DNA of 64,000 nt from Stereum hirsutum FP-91666 SS1. Taxonomy: Eukaryota > Basidiomycota > Agaricomycetes > Russulales > Stereaceae. Location: the NCBI RefSeq assembly GCF_000264905.1, contig NW_006763149.1, positions 124,001-188,000 of the forward strand, in the 5' to 3' direction. Made by a program: the position numbers and the translations under genes. The number at the start of each line of letters is the position of its first letter. The stretch's first letter is position 1. Under the pieces are notes generated by a model. That model did no database searches. It saw only the letters and a program-made list of their open reading frames with translations, and was not told the origin of the DNA. Positions 50,301 through 60,914 of the stretch are shown one piece after another.

Positions 50301-50820
50301 TGAGGATCGCCCTTGAATTTTTGGGAGGGTGTTCTCGCAAAAACCGGGGAGAGGTATCTAGGAAGATGTCGTTCGCCGAGGATGGTCCAGATGAATGCTA
50401 AAATAGTGGCATGGAGCGATCATCCGACAGAGAAAGAGCAGGCAGAGACTGACCAGTGGGGGAGCCACTGGTCGCGTTCATAATAACGAGGGGGACGTCG
50501 GACGCGGGCACGCGGGACGACGGTTGCGGTTGTGTGGAAGTGTGTAGACCGGAAAGGGAAATGGGCAGCCGGAGCGTCCTCGGGAGGGATATTGGAGAAA
50601 AGCGAGTTGTCGCCGAGGGGGCTCGTCTGGGGTCAGACGGGCAGCCAGGGGTGAGTGTGTCGCGCCAGGCGGGCGGTGTGGGAGAATCAAAGCAGACCGA
50701 ACGGACGCTGGACGGTTCAGATCTGACCGAATATCGTCCGCTTAGCTACTTTATTCATTCTTACTCCCAACCATCACCAGACCCTGTCCTTACAGCGCCC
50801 CCAGTCCAAAGCCCTTCCCC
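44386..50820. other. Large gene-poor stretch
   Basis: More than 6 kb contains only short frames on both strands. None has a signal peptide, domain motif or in-frame splice partner that I could recognise. A 17-bp palindrome (GAGACGAGACTCGTCTC) lies at about 48130-48146. The last 400 bases, GC-rich with GGGA tracts, are the bZIP promoter. Decayed transposons would explain the size, but no terminal repeats were seen by eye. Confidence 0.4.
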
Positions 50821-50828
50821 TATAAAAA
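50821..50828 (+). promoter_or_regulatory. TATA box of the bZIP gene
   Basis: TATAAAAA begins 59 bases before the ATG at 50880 and only 29 bases before the in-frame ATG at 50850. Since transcription normally starts about 30 or more bases after a TATA box, the mRNA would begin at or after 50850. This decides the start choice for the bZIP protein. Confidence 0.55.
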
Positions 50829-50879
50829 CAACCAGGCCGTTTCGCCCAGATGCTTTCCCCGTACCTCCCCGCTCTCTCC

Positions 50880-52670
50880 ATGTCTGCCCTCATCGCTCCA
50901 GACGCCCCCCTAGCATCCCCGCTCTCAGACTCCTCTTGGGAACACACCCAGCCCCTCCACTCTCCCACACAGTCCATAGACTCCTTCGCTCTCCAGTACC
51001 CTCACTACGCCCACAACAACAACAACAACCAATACCCCCAACCTGGCCCTGCCATGTCCCAGTCCGACTCGATACACCTTAGCAACCCCATGTTCAGGAT
51101 GCGTATGAGTCCGGAGTATGGCTCAGACGTCGACCAGCAGCTCTGTCTACCCACTCACCAGCTCTTCGACCTCCCTCCCACCCCACCCTCTCCCTCCGGC
51201 TCAAGCGGCGGTGCTGCTTCTGTCTCTTCCTCTTCACCACCTTCAGATCACTCTCGTCTACCTTTCGGCGCTGGGGCGCCGGCTGTCAAACGCCGTTCAA
51301 GCCCTGGGCCACCTGTTTCAAAAAAGCCGCGCGCTTCCGGCGAACGCATCACCACCAAAGACTTTGTGCCTCCCGACGTTTCAGGTCTCAGCAAGCGCGA
51401 AGCTAGGTTGGTCAAGAATAGGGCCGCCGCCTTCCTTTCTAGACAAAGAAAGCGCGAGGAGTTCGAGACCATGGAAGTGTATGTTCTCTTTCTTTCTTCC
51501 TCGATGTAGCACGTTGACCAACGCGTTCGTTGCCGTACAGTCGCGTCGCCGAGCTAGAGCAGGAGAACGCGCGCCTGTTGGCGATGACCTCCGGGGGCAG
51601 TTCAACAGCGTCGACCGCATTGCACTCGCAGGTGCAGTCGCGGCCTCCGCAACCACCCGCAGAACTTCTCTCCGAGATCGACCAACTCCGGGCGCAGCTC
51701 GCCGCCGCAGAGCAACGCGAGCGAGAACTCTCCTCGCGACTCTCGCGGCATTCGCCGTCGACGATCAAGATGGAGGCCCCTGAACCACAGCTCCCGTCGC
51801 CGCCAACGATGGCCGCCTCTCGTCCCTCGTCCCTCCAACAAATCACCCACAAGGGTGAGAAGACGGGCGCGAGCCTCAGCTTGTTGGTCAGTTCTTTGTT
51901 CCCATTCACACGAAAACCATCTGCTTTTTCCGGGCCTGTCCAACTCACCGTGACCTCTTCTATTACATAAGCAGGTTCTTCTCTGTGCCCTGCCCTCCAT
52001 TTTCTCTGTCACTGCGCAATCGGGGCCCATGCCAATGTCAGGAACATTCCCACTCTCCGGTATTCCATCCAATCCATTCGCCTCCTCCTCGAACAACGTC
52101 GACTTTGGCTCCTTTTTGCCTAACGAGTACGACTGGCGGTCACCAAACGCCATGGACCTCGATTTCGACTTCCATCGCCAACGACAGCATGTCCCCGGTC
52201 GCTCGCCAGCGAAGAAGCTCGAGTTCGTCGATACTGGTGCAGAGAAACTGGGCCTCGGTAACTTGGACATCACCTTTGACGCTGAACCATCTCAAGACGG
52301 TAAAATTCGTGTACGGATACACCCATCCGGCTCATCCGGCTCTTCTCCATCAGCATCCCTGTCCTCCGCTTCCCTTTCCTCATTCGACGACGCCATGCCA
52401 CAATCGCTTTGGGATTCTCAACCGCCGCAATCGTATCTCGGGGGCTTCGATACCTCGTCGCTCTCTTCGTTGGACTCGTCGGACCCATTCCTCGGCATCG
52501 GAGGCATGACTTCGTTATCCGAGTTTGGGTTTGACCCCGCGATGCTCGCGGGTGGCATGTCACAGACGCAGATCCCCACTTCGACCGGCGCAAAGCGGGT
52601 CAGGATTGCGTTGAAGAGCATGCCGACCGTAGGTGGAGGTGCCGGCGAGTGGGAGGTCGAGCTCTGCTAA
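50880..52670 (+). CDS. bZIP transcription factor with a C-terminal hydrophobic segment
   Basis: Three exons (50880-51478, 51541-51886, 51975-52670) give 546 residues from MSALIAPDAPL; the ATG at 50850 is probably upstream of the mRNA start. The first 170 residues are Ser/Pro/Gln-rich, as in activation domains. The basic region (REARLVKNRAAAFLSRQRK, about 173-191) and a leucine zipper (VAELEQENARLLAM) follow, then a second heptad-like helix. At about 309-329 a run of 20 uncharged, mostly hydrophobic residues (SLSLLVLLCALPSIFSVTA) spans the last intron. The tail is rich in Ser/Asp/Phe and ends WEVELC. A bZIP followed by a single membrane-like helix is the layout of ATF6/CREB3 factors, which are released from the ER by proteolysis; this role is inferred. 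It is not HAC1-like. Confidence 0.85.
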
Positions 52671-55306
52671 GCCCGTCCTCTTCGCGGTCCTTACGGCGGG
52701 CTTGTTCTGTTCGGATCCCCGAATGGGATCGGTTGAATCCACCTTATCGGCTCCGAACTCTGCGGTTCGGGAAATGGGCAGAGTCTGGCGGTCTCTTCAT
52801 TGTTTATGTCTACCTATGTGCACCGTCTCTACTTCGCATCTTGCATCCATCATGTCCCCTCGTCGCTCAGCTTTCGTCTTCCATGTACCCCCTTTATGGA
52901 TCTCCTCTTCCTTCCGTCTTGCTCTACTTTATCCATACCCTCCGCTATTACCCCACCCGTCGCCGTCTTCGTTCCGTCTTCGCTTTTACCCCTGCCTTTC
53001 GTCATCGAAGACCCCACAGGGCATTCTCTTCTTCTTTTGTTTTTACTTCCGCTTTTCTTCCGAATTCCTCTTTTCAGGTCTCAAACTTTGAGCGGCCGAC
53101 GACTCGCCGGCCGCGGTACCTACGCTGCTATTTATTTCTTCCTCTTCCTTGCGTTCGGGAACTCACTCTCGCCGTTCGTCATTGTATACGTATCTCGCTT
53201 TCGCATCTTCTCTGTTCATCTATCTATCCCCTTTGCTCTTACCTCCGCATTACTCGAATTTCAAGTCTTGGATGGATCGGCTTAGCTTGGGCTCGGGCAA
53301 CGCACATGCATTTTCATTTCTTCTTTCCTTTTGTGTACCGTATGCCTTTGGTTCGGATAGAATGCCAGAAAGGGGTTCGAAAGAACAAGATACGGACGGA
53401 CAAGGGGTGGATCGCTGAAAGTAAGATATATATCGCTTTTCGGAAGAATATACATAGTCTTTTTGTTTTCCTTTTTGTTTTCTTTCTTTTTTCTTCTTCT
53501 TTTTTTCTTTAGTTAGTCTCAGATCACGGTCTCCCCCTCTCTCTGGCATCGGCATATTGTACATATGGAATCTCTCCCACTCATTTTTAACTCACACACA
53601 ACTCAACACCCAACATGACGCATACGTATACATATCATCTGAATTATAGTGAATATAAGTACTAGTATTTTTGACCTCTATCCCATTCGTCGGTCGGCTC
53701 CATGATGATTGATTTGAGTCGGTCGGAAGTTACCCAGTCTTGCCTGGCCTGGTAAGTTGAATATGTCATCTCGTTCTCGACTCCGACTGCAGGCTGTACA
53801 TAGAACATACCTGCAACAAAGCATCATCTCAGCTGAGTTTCGAGGTTCGGATCGCGACTCGCGACTCGTGAGTGGGGAAGTGGCGTCATGGTCGGGGTCG
53901 TTGAGAGGTTGGAGCTAGAATGAATGAACAGCGAGGAAAGAAAGGTACGTGTGGAGTTCATATGCTGACCGGCTGACTACGAACAACCTGAATTTGAACG
54001 ACAGGGGCTTGCAATTGAGGGGAGCCGAGTAGGATTGTTGGCACGGTAGCGACGGGTGGCGAGGATAACGATGGTGGCGCTCGCGTCAGGCCTTCGGGTA
54101 TATATGAGACTGATCTCCTCGTAACTCCTCTTATGCTCGTAGATCCGCCGATGCGTGTGCTTGTAAGACAGACATACCTAGCAGTACTCAGCCCTCCATT
54201 CAAAGTTGCTGTGGCTGACATGCCGGTCAGCCAACTCAACCAGCAACCAGATCGCCCGGAGCCGTGACAACACTCGGAGGAGGACACTATCAGGTCGCGT
54301 ACAGCCCGTGTCATATTTCTGGTATGTAGGAGCTGAGCGCGTCGACGTCCATCGTCCGTCGTCTGTAAGAGTCCGATTGCCGAAGATCAAAGGATCAAGA
54401 GAGGGATCAAATTCGCAGATGCGATGGTGGAGGTTTAGGTGGGTCGTCCCTTGATCGCGCATGTCCATGTGTAATGCGTAATGCATGCCAGAGGTGAGTC
54501 GAGATTCGAGATGCAGAGTGTCCGGTGGGGCACTGGTGGTTACAGTGTACACGGTTTTACTTATTGCGATTGTTAGTGGGATAGTTACATGTGCGTGCGC
54601 ACGATCGTTGAGACTGGACCGCGGGGTCGAGGAGTGGGTGTTTCCTTCCGTTTGGGTTTCTGTACTTCTTCGTGTAAGTGTAGGTAAGACCCTTCACTTT
54701 GAAAGCCGTTTCGATTCATTGGGAGCGAGGGCTTTAATGCGATGGGCGCATCATTCCCATTCCCACAGTAGGCTCGCCAATCGTGATCGTTACGAGGCTG
54801 GTAAGTATTGAAAGACTCGAGGCGGCACTACTGTGAAGTGGCCGAGGACGAAAGACAGGATCAGAGAGAATGGTCAGAAGGGCAACTTCAGAAGTGGACT
54901 GCGGTGGTACGGTACCGTATAATGAAGCGCATGTGCTCCGTGCACCTCGGTGGCCGACGCATCACGAAGCAGATGTTGGCAGTGCGGCGAGGAGAGGGCA
55001 ATGCGGGCAACCGACGGACGCGTGGACGAAGGCGTATGTACGTCTCTTTGATGGTTTATTTTCGGCGTCACGTCCATGTGTGTATAGCTGGATGTCAGAT
55101 GCAGATGTGGCGAGACTGGGATTCAGAGGTGTGGATACTGCGGGACGACGACGACGACTGGAAGGGGCGAGGTCGGCTTCTGTGCGGTGTGGATTACTCG
55201 AGTCCTGTTCCTGTGGTACTGATCGTCAGGTACTCAAGACTTATCAGCAAGACATAGTGTCTTGTAAGCACATACCTGAGCTATAAATAACCCATTCACT
55301 GTTACA
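52671..55306. other. bZIP 3' UTR and intergenic region
   Basis: From 52760 to about 53530 the plus strand is strongly CT-rich and contains long but composition-driven open frames; I read it as a 3' UTR of the bZIP gene. Beyond that, frames are short and unrecognised. No repeat was found before the MITE at 55309. Confidence 0.45.
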
Positions 55307-55308
55307 TA

Positions 55309-55678
55309 TGGTGCGAAGCACTTACTCACCGCATAAGTCGAACACCGGGAAGACCCGGTCACAGGAGGGTCAAATTCGCCTCTAAGAGTTATCTGTCTTG
55401 TCAAAATGCTCCTTTTGATGAAAGGAAGAGATCCCCAAGACAGATTTCCAAAATAATTAAAACTGAGGGACTTTCAAAGTTCCCACCCACCAGATTTGGC
55501 GGGTTTCGATTTCTCCCGCCAAACAATTAATATTTAATAGAATTGTTTATTATTTATGAGAGTCCCGGGTTTTTTTAATATGCTCCAGGAATTTTCTTTC
55601 AATAAACTGGAATTTCGACCTCCCGGGCACAAATTTGGCGGTTGAATATTATATGCGGTGACTAAGTGCTTCGCACCA
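55309..55678. mobile_element. MITE, 370 bp, 27-bp terminal inverted repeats
   Basis: The left end TGGTGCGAAGCACTTACTCA matches the reverse complement of the right end with one mismatch, the identity running for 27 bp through CCGCATA. TA lies directly outside each end (55307-55308, 55679-55680), fitting a TA target-site duplication as made by Tc1/mariner-type transposases. The interior is AT-rich compared with its surroundings and has no coding capacity, so it is a nonautonomous element. It contains a perfect 9-bp stem (TTTGGCGGG / CCCGCCAAA, 55495-55523) with an 11-base loop. Confidence 0.88.
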
Positions 55679-55680
55679 TA

Positions 55681-57260
55681 GACATATTGAGTGGCAGCAG
55701 TGAGTGGCACTGCGTCTGTCATCCTTCCTCTGACCGTTGATGCGTATGCTCGAGGTCGAATGTGGCGACTCAATGATCAAGTCGGATCATGATCGAACGA
55801 GCATCTCGACGCCGGCGACAAGAGCAAATATAGTGGATGATCCGCTGTCTCTGTCAGTGCCAGTGATCTGCACGTCCTCGTCGACAGGGTATAGCTTAGG
55901 TATTAGCCTCGAAGCAGCTAGAACGGCGAGTTGTCAGTGTACCGGTCGACCCATCAGTTCCTTGGCCCGGAGTTGCTCTGGGCTGACAATGGATGGTAGA
56001 CAAAGACCGGAATCGTACAAGCGCACGTTAGCACGGTAGGCTGTTCCGAGATTTTCGTGCGACCGTCGAAGCGAGCTAGCACCCGTCAGCACATCATGCT
56101 CACTCGACCAACATATGCATCTGTAAGTCAGTATAGTTAGTAGCGCATGTCATACAGCGTTATCGAGCAAGTGTGCGTACTTGACCATCGACTGCCGCCG
56201 GCAAGGGCTATCTTCAGATCACGAGGCATGAGCATGAATGCATAAACTCGAACAGGTACGGGTGCAGATGAGATGTTGCTCACCAATATTAGAACAGTAA
56301 GATAAAGTTGAACGTTCGAATCGCACAGAAGTCGGAAATCGGATGCCATCGAACGGCAAGTCGACCGTCTATGGAAAATCCAGGAAATCTGCAGATGGTC
56401 GGCGAAAGGGCGTTATCGGCCGGGTGGTGTGAACATAGAGTGCTTCGTTGCGAGTAGTCGCGTGGATGTCTCGGAAAATACATGTGCTGAACCAGACGAG
56501 ATGGAGTCTGCTGCGAGGGGGTGGGATTGGCGGCGGGTGCCAGTAACGATAAGTCTGCTATAGAGGACAGACCGTGACAAGCAGGTGGCTGAACGAAGAC
56601 CGAGCATGATTGGAGGAGCAGTCGGCAGCTCCGCGATTACTTCTGGATGGTTCCAGTACGCCGTGAATAACATTGCGCCTACACCCAAGATAGGACAAGA
56701 CACACGACACGCGTGCAGTAACGTCCAAGAAAAAGAGGCCCAAACAGGTGATTGAACCACGTTCCGGCAGGAAAGGCCACGCGAGAGGATTGGCGGCCAG
56801 TCAGGATGAGCGACGATCATTCCCAAAACACCAAGGCCAAACATAAGGATAAGAATAAGTGTGCCAAATTTGGAACACTCCGCCTGAGAAATGGTTGAGA
56901 TAAAGCTCGCACTGGTCTCTGGTACAACGTGGCGTAAAAGAGTGAGATATCCACATGTTGCCATTTATCGGCGTAGTAGATGTACATTCCTTCCTCGAAA
57001 GAGCGTAAGCACTGTGTCCTAAATTACATACCGACAAAGTCCCGCAGAAGTAAAGGAATGACCGGCTTCCGTTGTCTTCTTCTTCTGGCCACGATGAACT
57101 TTAACTGTTTTCTTGCGCATCATTGGTTTACGATTCGTCCCTGGATATCTGTTGCGCCGTTCGCCACACAAAACATCGCTGTTGCTATCCTTCCTATAGG
57201 TGCAACATGAACATCGCGCGGTTTCAAGATCGCCGATCTTGCGTATCAGGTATACGCCAG
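55681..57260. other. Intergenic region with an unassigned 183-codon frame
   Basis: A minus-strand frame at 56413-56964 encodes a partly hydrophobic peptide (GTLILILMFGLGVLGMIVAH near residue 33). It might be the remnant of another membrane-protein gene, given the two intact-looking paralogs to the right, but I could not splice it into a family match. Confidence 0.35.
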
Positions 57261-58580
57261 TTACCCGTCGAAGCTCTGGAAGTATGAGGACAGTGTTAAT
57301 GCCGGTGGCTATCTTTGGAGATTCGGCTTACATCTAGATAACCTGTAGTTTGGGCAAGCCCTCTTGTGGGCAGGTCGGCGTTGAATCTGATCTGTAGGAT
57401 CATCAAGCAGTATACAATCCCCTATGCATTCATACGATAAAGCAGAAGTTAGATGCCATCTTCAAGTAGAGAGACACGGAACTCACAACAATAGACGGAA
57501 GCACCTGGACCATTGCGAATTGCGCATTCGAGCCGACGAGATGCGTGATCAGTGCGCTCAGTGTGGCGACTGTGTATATAACACCGGACTCGACGAGAAC
57601 AGCGATGAATGGAAAGAGGGTGGGCCAGCCTAGGTGAAGTTTTCGTGTGTTATATGCACACCATATCGCCATCGCGACTATTGTACAAGTCCCATCCGGG
57701 GAGGATAAGCAGCAAGGAAGTCAGTGACTATGGCCATAGATATAGGTCTGAGTCTTACGAGTGGTATAGAGATTGATGGCGCATGTAATAGTGAGGTACG
57801 CCGTCACCCATACAGTTTCCGCGCTGATCTGTGTCCGACCGAATGGTTGTTCCCAAGTGATCATCTGGATGATCCATATGGCTGCAAACATAGCACAAGA
57901 ATATGTTCAATGGAACCATACGCTCGCAGATAGCTGAGAGACTAACCAATGCTTCCAAGCAATCCAAGCACAGGGAATATCACGACTACCACGCTCTTGG
58001 AGTATATGATGTAGCAGCGCCAAGTCTAAAGGGATCACATACATTGACGAGTGAATATGGGGACGGGCTTCTGCTTGGAGTGTTTCGTTCAATCGTGCGT
58101 ACCAGTATCATGTCCCCAACCAGCGTCTGAACGGTGTAAAGAACGATGCTGACGAAGAACTTTACGTCGCCGATGACCTGACCGACACTCAAGCTTGGAG
58201 GCACGGATTTCAGATTACCAACGAAAGCAAGTATAAGATGCTATGTTTGGCCGGCATTCATCAGAGCCGAGAATATGCAACGTGGTGAAGAACATACCGT
58301 CATTGCGATTGTGAACATGAAGCAGACAACAGGCACAGAATATCCCCAACTGGAAGTTCTACGCCCATTTTGCGCAAAGATCGAGACGCATGCAAGAGTA
58401 AAGAAGATACCTGCGCGACGAATGGTCAGTATGCATGGCTGAACACCAAGGGTGAGGTTCGAAGCAACCGACATCCACGCACTGGGTACAGGAGTTAAAT
58501 TAGATGTGGGCGGCCAACTCACCCGTGACAAACGATTCCAGAAAAATGCCCAGAAGTTCAGCCTCGCTGAGCAATACCAT
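57261..58580 (-). CDS. Multi-pass membrane protein, paralog A
   Basis: Eight exons (58580-58523, 58410-58298, 58240-58103, 58025-57947, 57881-57759, 57677-57487, 57421-57332, 57275-57261) give 268 residues. It is built of about seven hydrophobic helices, including GIFFTLACVSIFAQ, VPVVCFMFTIAMTHLILAFV, FFVSIVLYTVQTLVGDMIL, SVVVVIFPVLGLLGSIAIWI and VAMAIWCAYNTRKLHLGW, with a TWRCYIIYSK cytosolic-like loop. This is a large lineage-specific family in Agaricomycetes; I do not assert a DUF number or a receptor function. The last exon is only five codons (SFDG then stop), while paralog B continues for about 47 residues there, so the tail of A is shortened or its last exon is misjudged. Confidence 0.75.
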
Positions 58581-59295
58581 TTCTCGAGCATAGAGAGACC
58601 TCTGAGGGTCTGCCAATACCGCCTTCAAGTCGTTGCGAGTTCACGACAAGAGTGGAGTGTAGTGTTTAAGAGAGCACGAATGGGAGCTCGCATGCCGTGG
58701 CGGACTTTGCCGGCGAAACATGTTTCTCAGCAATGTTGCGGGAGTACGAATATCCTCTGAAGTTGCCGTCATATAGAATTGAGTTAAGCGGCGCCGAGAA
58801 TGTTGCCTACCACAATAAGGATTGTGCTGGATTCGAGGTGAGAATCGATGGACGGCGTTCAAGAACCCACCGTGATGAGGCTCTCAATAGGATCCGGATC
58901 AGGGCACCTCTAGTCGCGAGTCTCGATGTCGACGGATTGTGTCCCATCATGTAGCCTCTGAGTAGTGAGCCCAGCTCACGCCAACGAAGTGCAGAATTGC
59001 TATAGCATTCCCTGCAAGCCATGCCTACAGATGACACGCCATCGGATATCCATGAACCAGGAAGATGAACGTTTTTGTTGAGTCAGTAAAAATATGACAA
59101 GTCAGACTGCGCTGACCGAGACAACCGTGGTTAAGGAAGTGTGATAATCTGAGCAAAGTAACTCGTCCACGCGATGCAGGATGGGAATACATGACGTTCT
59201 TAGCTCTGCTCGTCACCATTAGGTATGGTTGAGGGCTTCGTTACTTACGTCTTATTGTGGGTTATCCTCGTAGTTCGACCTTGAGTGAGTGATAT
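58581..59295. other. Spacer between membrane paralogs
   Basis: About 700 bases hold the paralog A promoter and the paralog B 3' end. Short open frames on both strands lack support. Confidence 0.45.
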
Positions 59296-60573
59296 TCAAG
59301 GAAGAGGAGTGGGCAGCGGAAGATGACATCTGTGGGAGTGGGGCGAAAGGGAGCTTGTTCCGGGAAGCGTATAATGTTGTGGCAGGCTAACAGAAGGAAT
59401 GATGTGGTTGTGCATTCCGACTACTCCGGAGAATGTCTGTGAAGGCAAGCATGCGTCAGCTCAGGAGACACCGACCGGGACGATCCAATTCGCATACTCA
59501 CGTCCAGGTATGCCGTGGTATTTAACCTCCCTATACTTGGTAGATCTGTGTTGAACTTGATGTGGAGGACAATCAGGCAGTAAATGATTCCCTGTACGTT
59601 CCACGTTCCGGAAGATAACTGGATAACGTTGAGAGATCGGAAATATACGGTGTAAGGAAATGATTAGTGATACTAACCACGACGGAAGGTAAGACCTGTA
59701 CGGCTGCGAACTCTCCGGAAGTACCATACACGTGTGTGATGAGCGCACCGAGGGTGGCGACCGTGTAAAAAGTGCCAGACTCGATGAGAGCAATGATGAT
59801 CGGGAATAGCGTGTGCCACCCCAAGTGGAGCTTCGATGCATTGTAAGCACACCAAGTGGACATAGCAACTAATAGAAAAATGGGAGAAAGGCGAAAGTGG
59901 ATCAGCTCGAAAGATTGGAGTAAGAAAAAAACATGACCACGGGACTATCGCTAGAGGCATGAGGGGACATGCCTATACAACCCAACCAACAGAAGATGGG
60001 AAAGACGATGATTATTCTTTTGGAGTAAATTACGTAACGCCGCCACGTCTAGAAGGCGAATAGGTAGCTCAGAGGTCTGCGACCGAGGCCACGCTACGAG
60101 TGTCTACTCACTAGTATTATATCGCCAGTAACGTCTGCGCGGTATATGGGTTGGTATTGACGAGAAATTTGTTGTCGACAATGAGACCAACGACAGACGC
60201 TGTCGGCGTGATGGATTCGAAGGCTCCAAGAAGGGTAAGCGTGAGATGCTGAGGAGAATGGACTCATTAGTCCCAATAGATTACAACGACATGATGGATA
60301 CGGCCTACCGCCACGGCAATGGCAAGCATAAAACAAACGATAGGAATGACGAAGCCGTTTCCGCCAGGTTTCCGCCATTGTGCCACGATAGTGACGCACG
60401 TGAAGGCAAAAAAGATGCCTTAGGAAGGGATGCAGATTTAAGTCGATATCACGAGCGAGACATGTACGACCAAACACTTTCTTGGATGCGGAGAATCAAC
60501 TGAACAACTTACCGGTAACTATTGCTTCCAGGAACCCACCGAGGAGCTCTGCGTCACTTATAGAAATGGCCAT
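59296..60573 (-). CDS. Multi-pass membrane protein, paralog B, with an apparent one-base frameshift
   Basis: The gene starts MAISISDAELLGGFLEAIVT and aligns with paralog A exon by exon: GIFFAFTCVTIVAQW, VIPIVCFMLAIAVA, HLTLTLLGAFESITPTAS, TWRRYVIYSKRIIIVFPIFC, MSTWCAYNASKLHLGWHTLF, ALITHVYGTSGEFAAVQVLP, then GIIYCLIVLHIKFNTDLPS and a final exon TFSGVVGMHNHIIPS ending PLPTPLP. At about 60129-60135, between PYTAQTLL and GDIIL, one base is missing relative to paralog A, and the uncorrected frame stops a few codons on. All flanking exons remain open with good splice sites. So this is either a very young pseudogene, a polymorphic null or a sequencing error. Confidence 0.65.
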
Positions 60574-60914
60574 TTATGAGCCTAAGCCTGCCAATCGTGA
60601 GCGAACAGGCAAGAGGCAGCGAGTGCTGAGCCAAGTGATGGAGACTGCATTTTAAAGGATGTCGAAACGAAAGTCAGGGCGGAAGACGTCGATTTCTGAT
60701 AAATGCGCAATGAATGTGGTTTGAATGGGCGTCATCCCAAAATGGAATGCAAGCCAACAATGATGGTGACGTAAAACGCGAGTTGCCGGAGACAGGGAAT
60801 GCGGGGTAGCCGGTCCCGGCGGGCGAGTCTCCTCTTTCTCAACCTCCCCGTTCGTCACTTGTGAATTGCATTGCTCTATAACAGACCAACAACATCTCCC
60901 AATATCTGCTCACC
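60574..60914. other. Divergent promoter, membrane paralog B and GCDH
   Basis: About 340 bases separate two divergent start codons, so the promoters are close together. No distinct motif was identified. Confidence 0.5.

Noticed and set aside
50850..50879. Upstream ATG as bZIP start
   Set aside because: It lies only 29 bases after the TATA box, so it is probably not in the mRNA; the ATG at 50880 is preferred.
50456..51082. 208-codon plus-strand frame across the bZIP start
   Set aside because: It crosses the TATA box and overlaps the bZIP protein in another frame.
52649..53512. 287-codon plus-strand open frame after the bZIP stop
   Set aside because: It overlaps the end of the bZIP gene in another frame, is driven by CT-rich composition (Ser, Leu, Phe, Arg runs) and shows no domain. 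It fits a 3' UTR.
56413..56964. 183-codon frame as a third membrane paralog
   Set aside because: It has one hydrophobic stretch but none of the motifs shared by paralogs A and B, and no splice partners were found.
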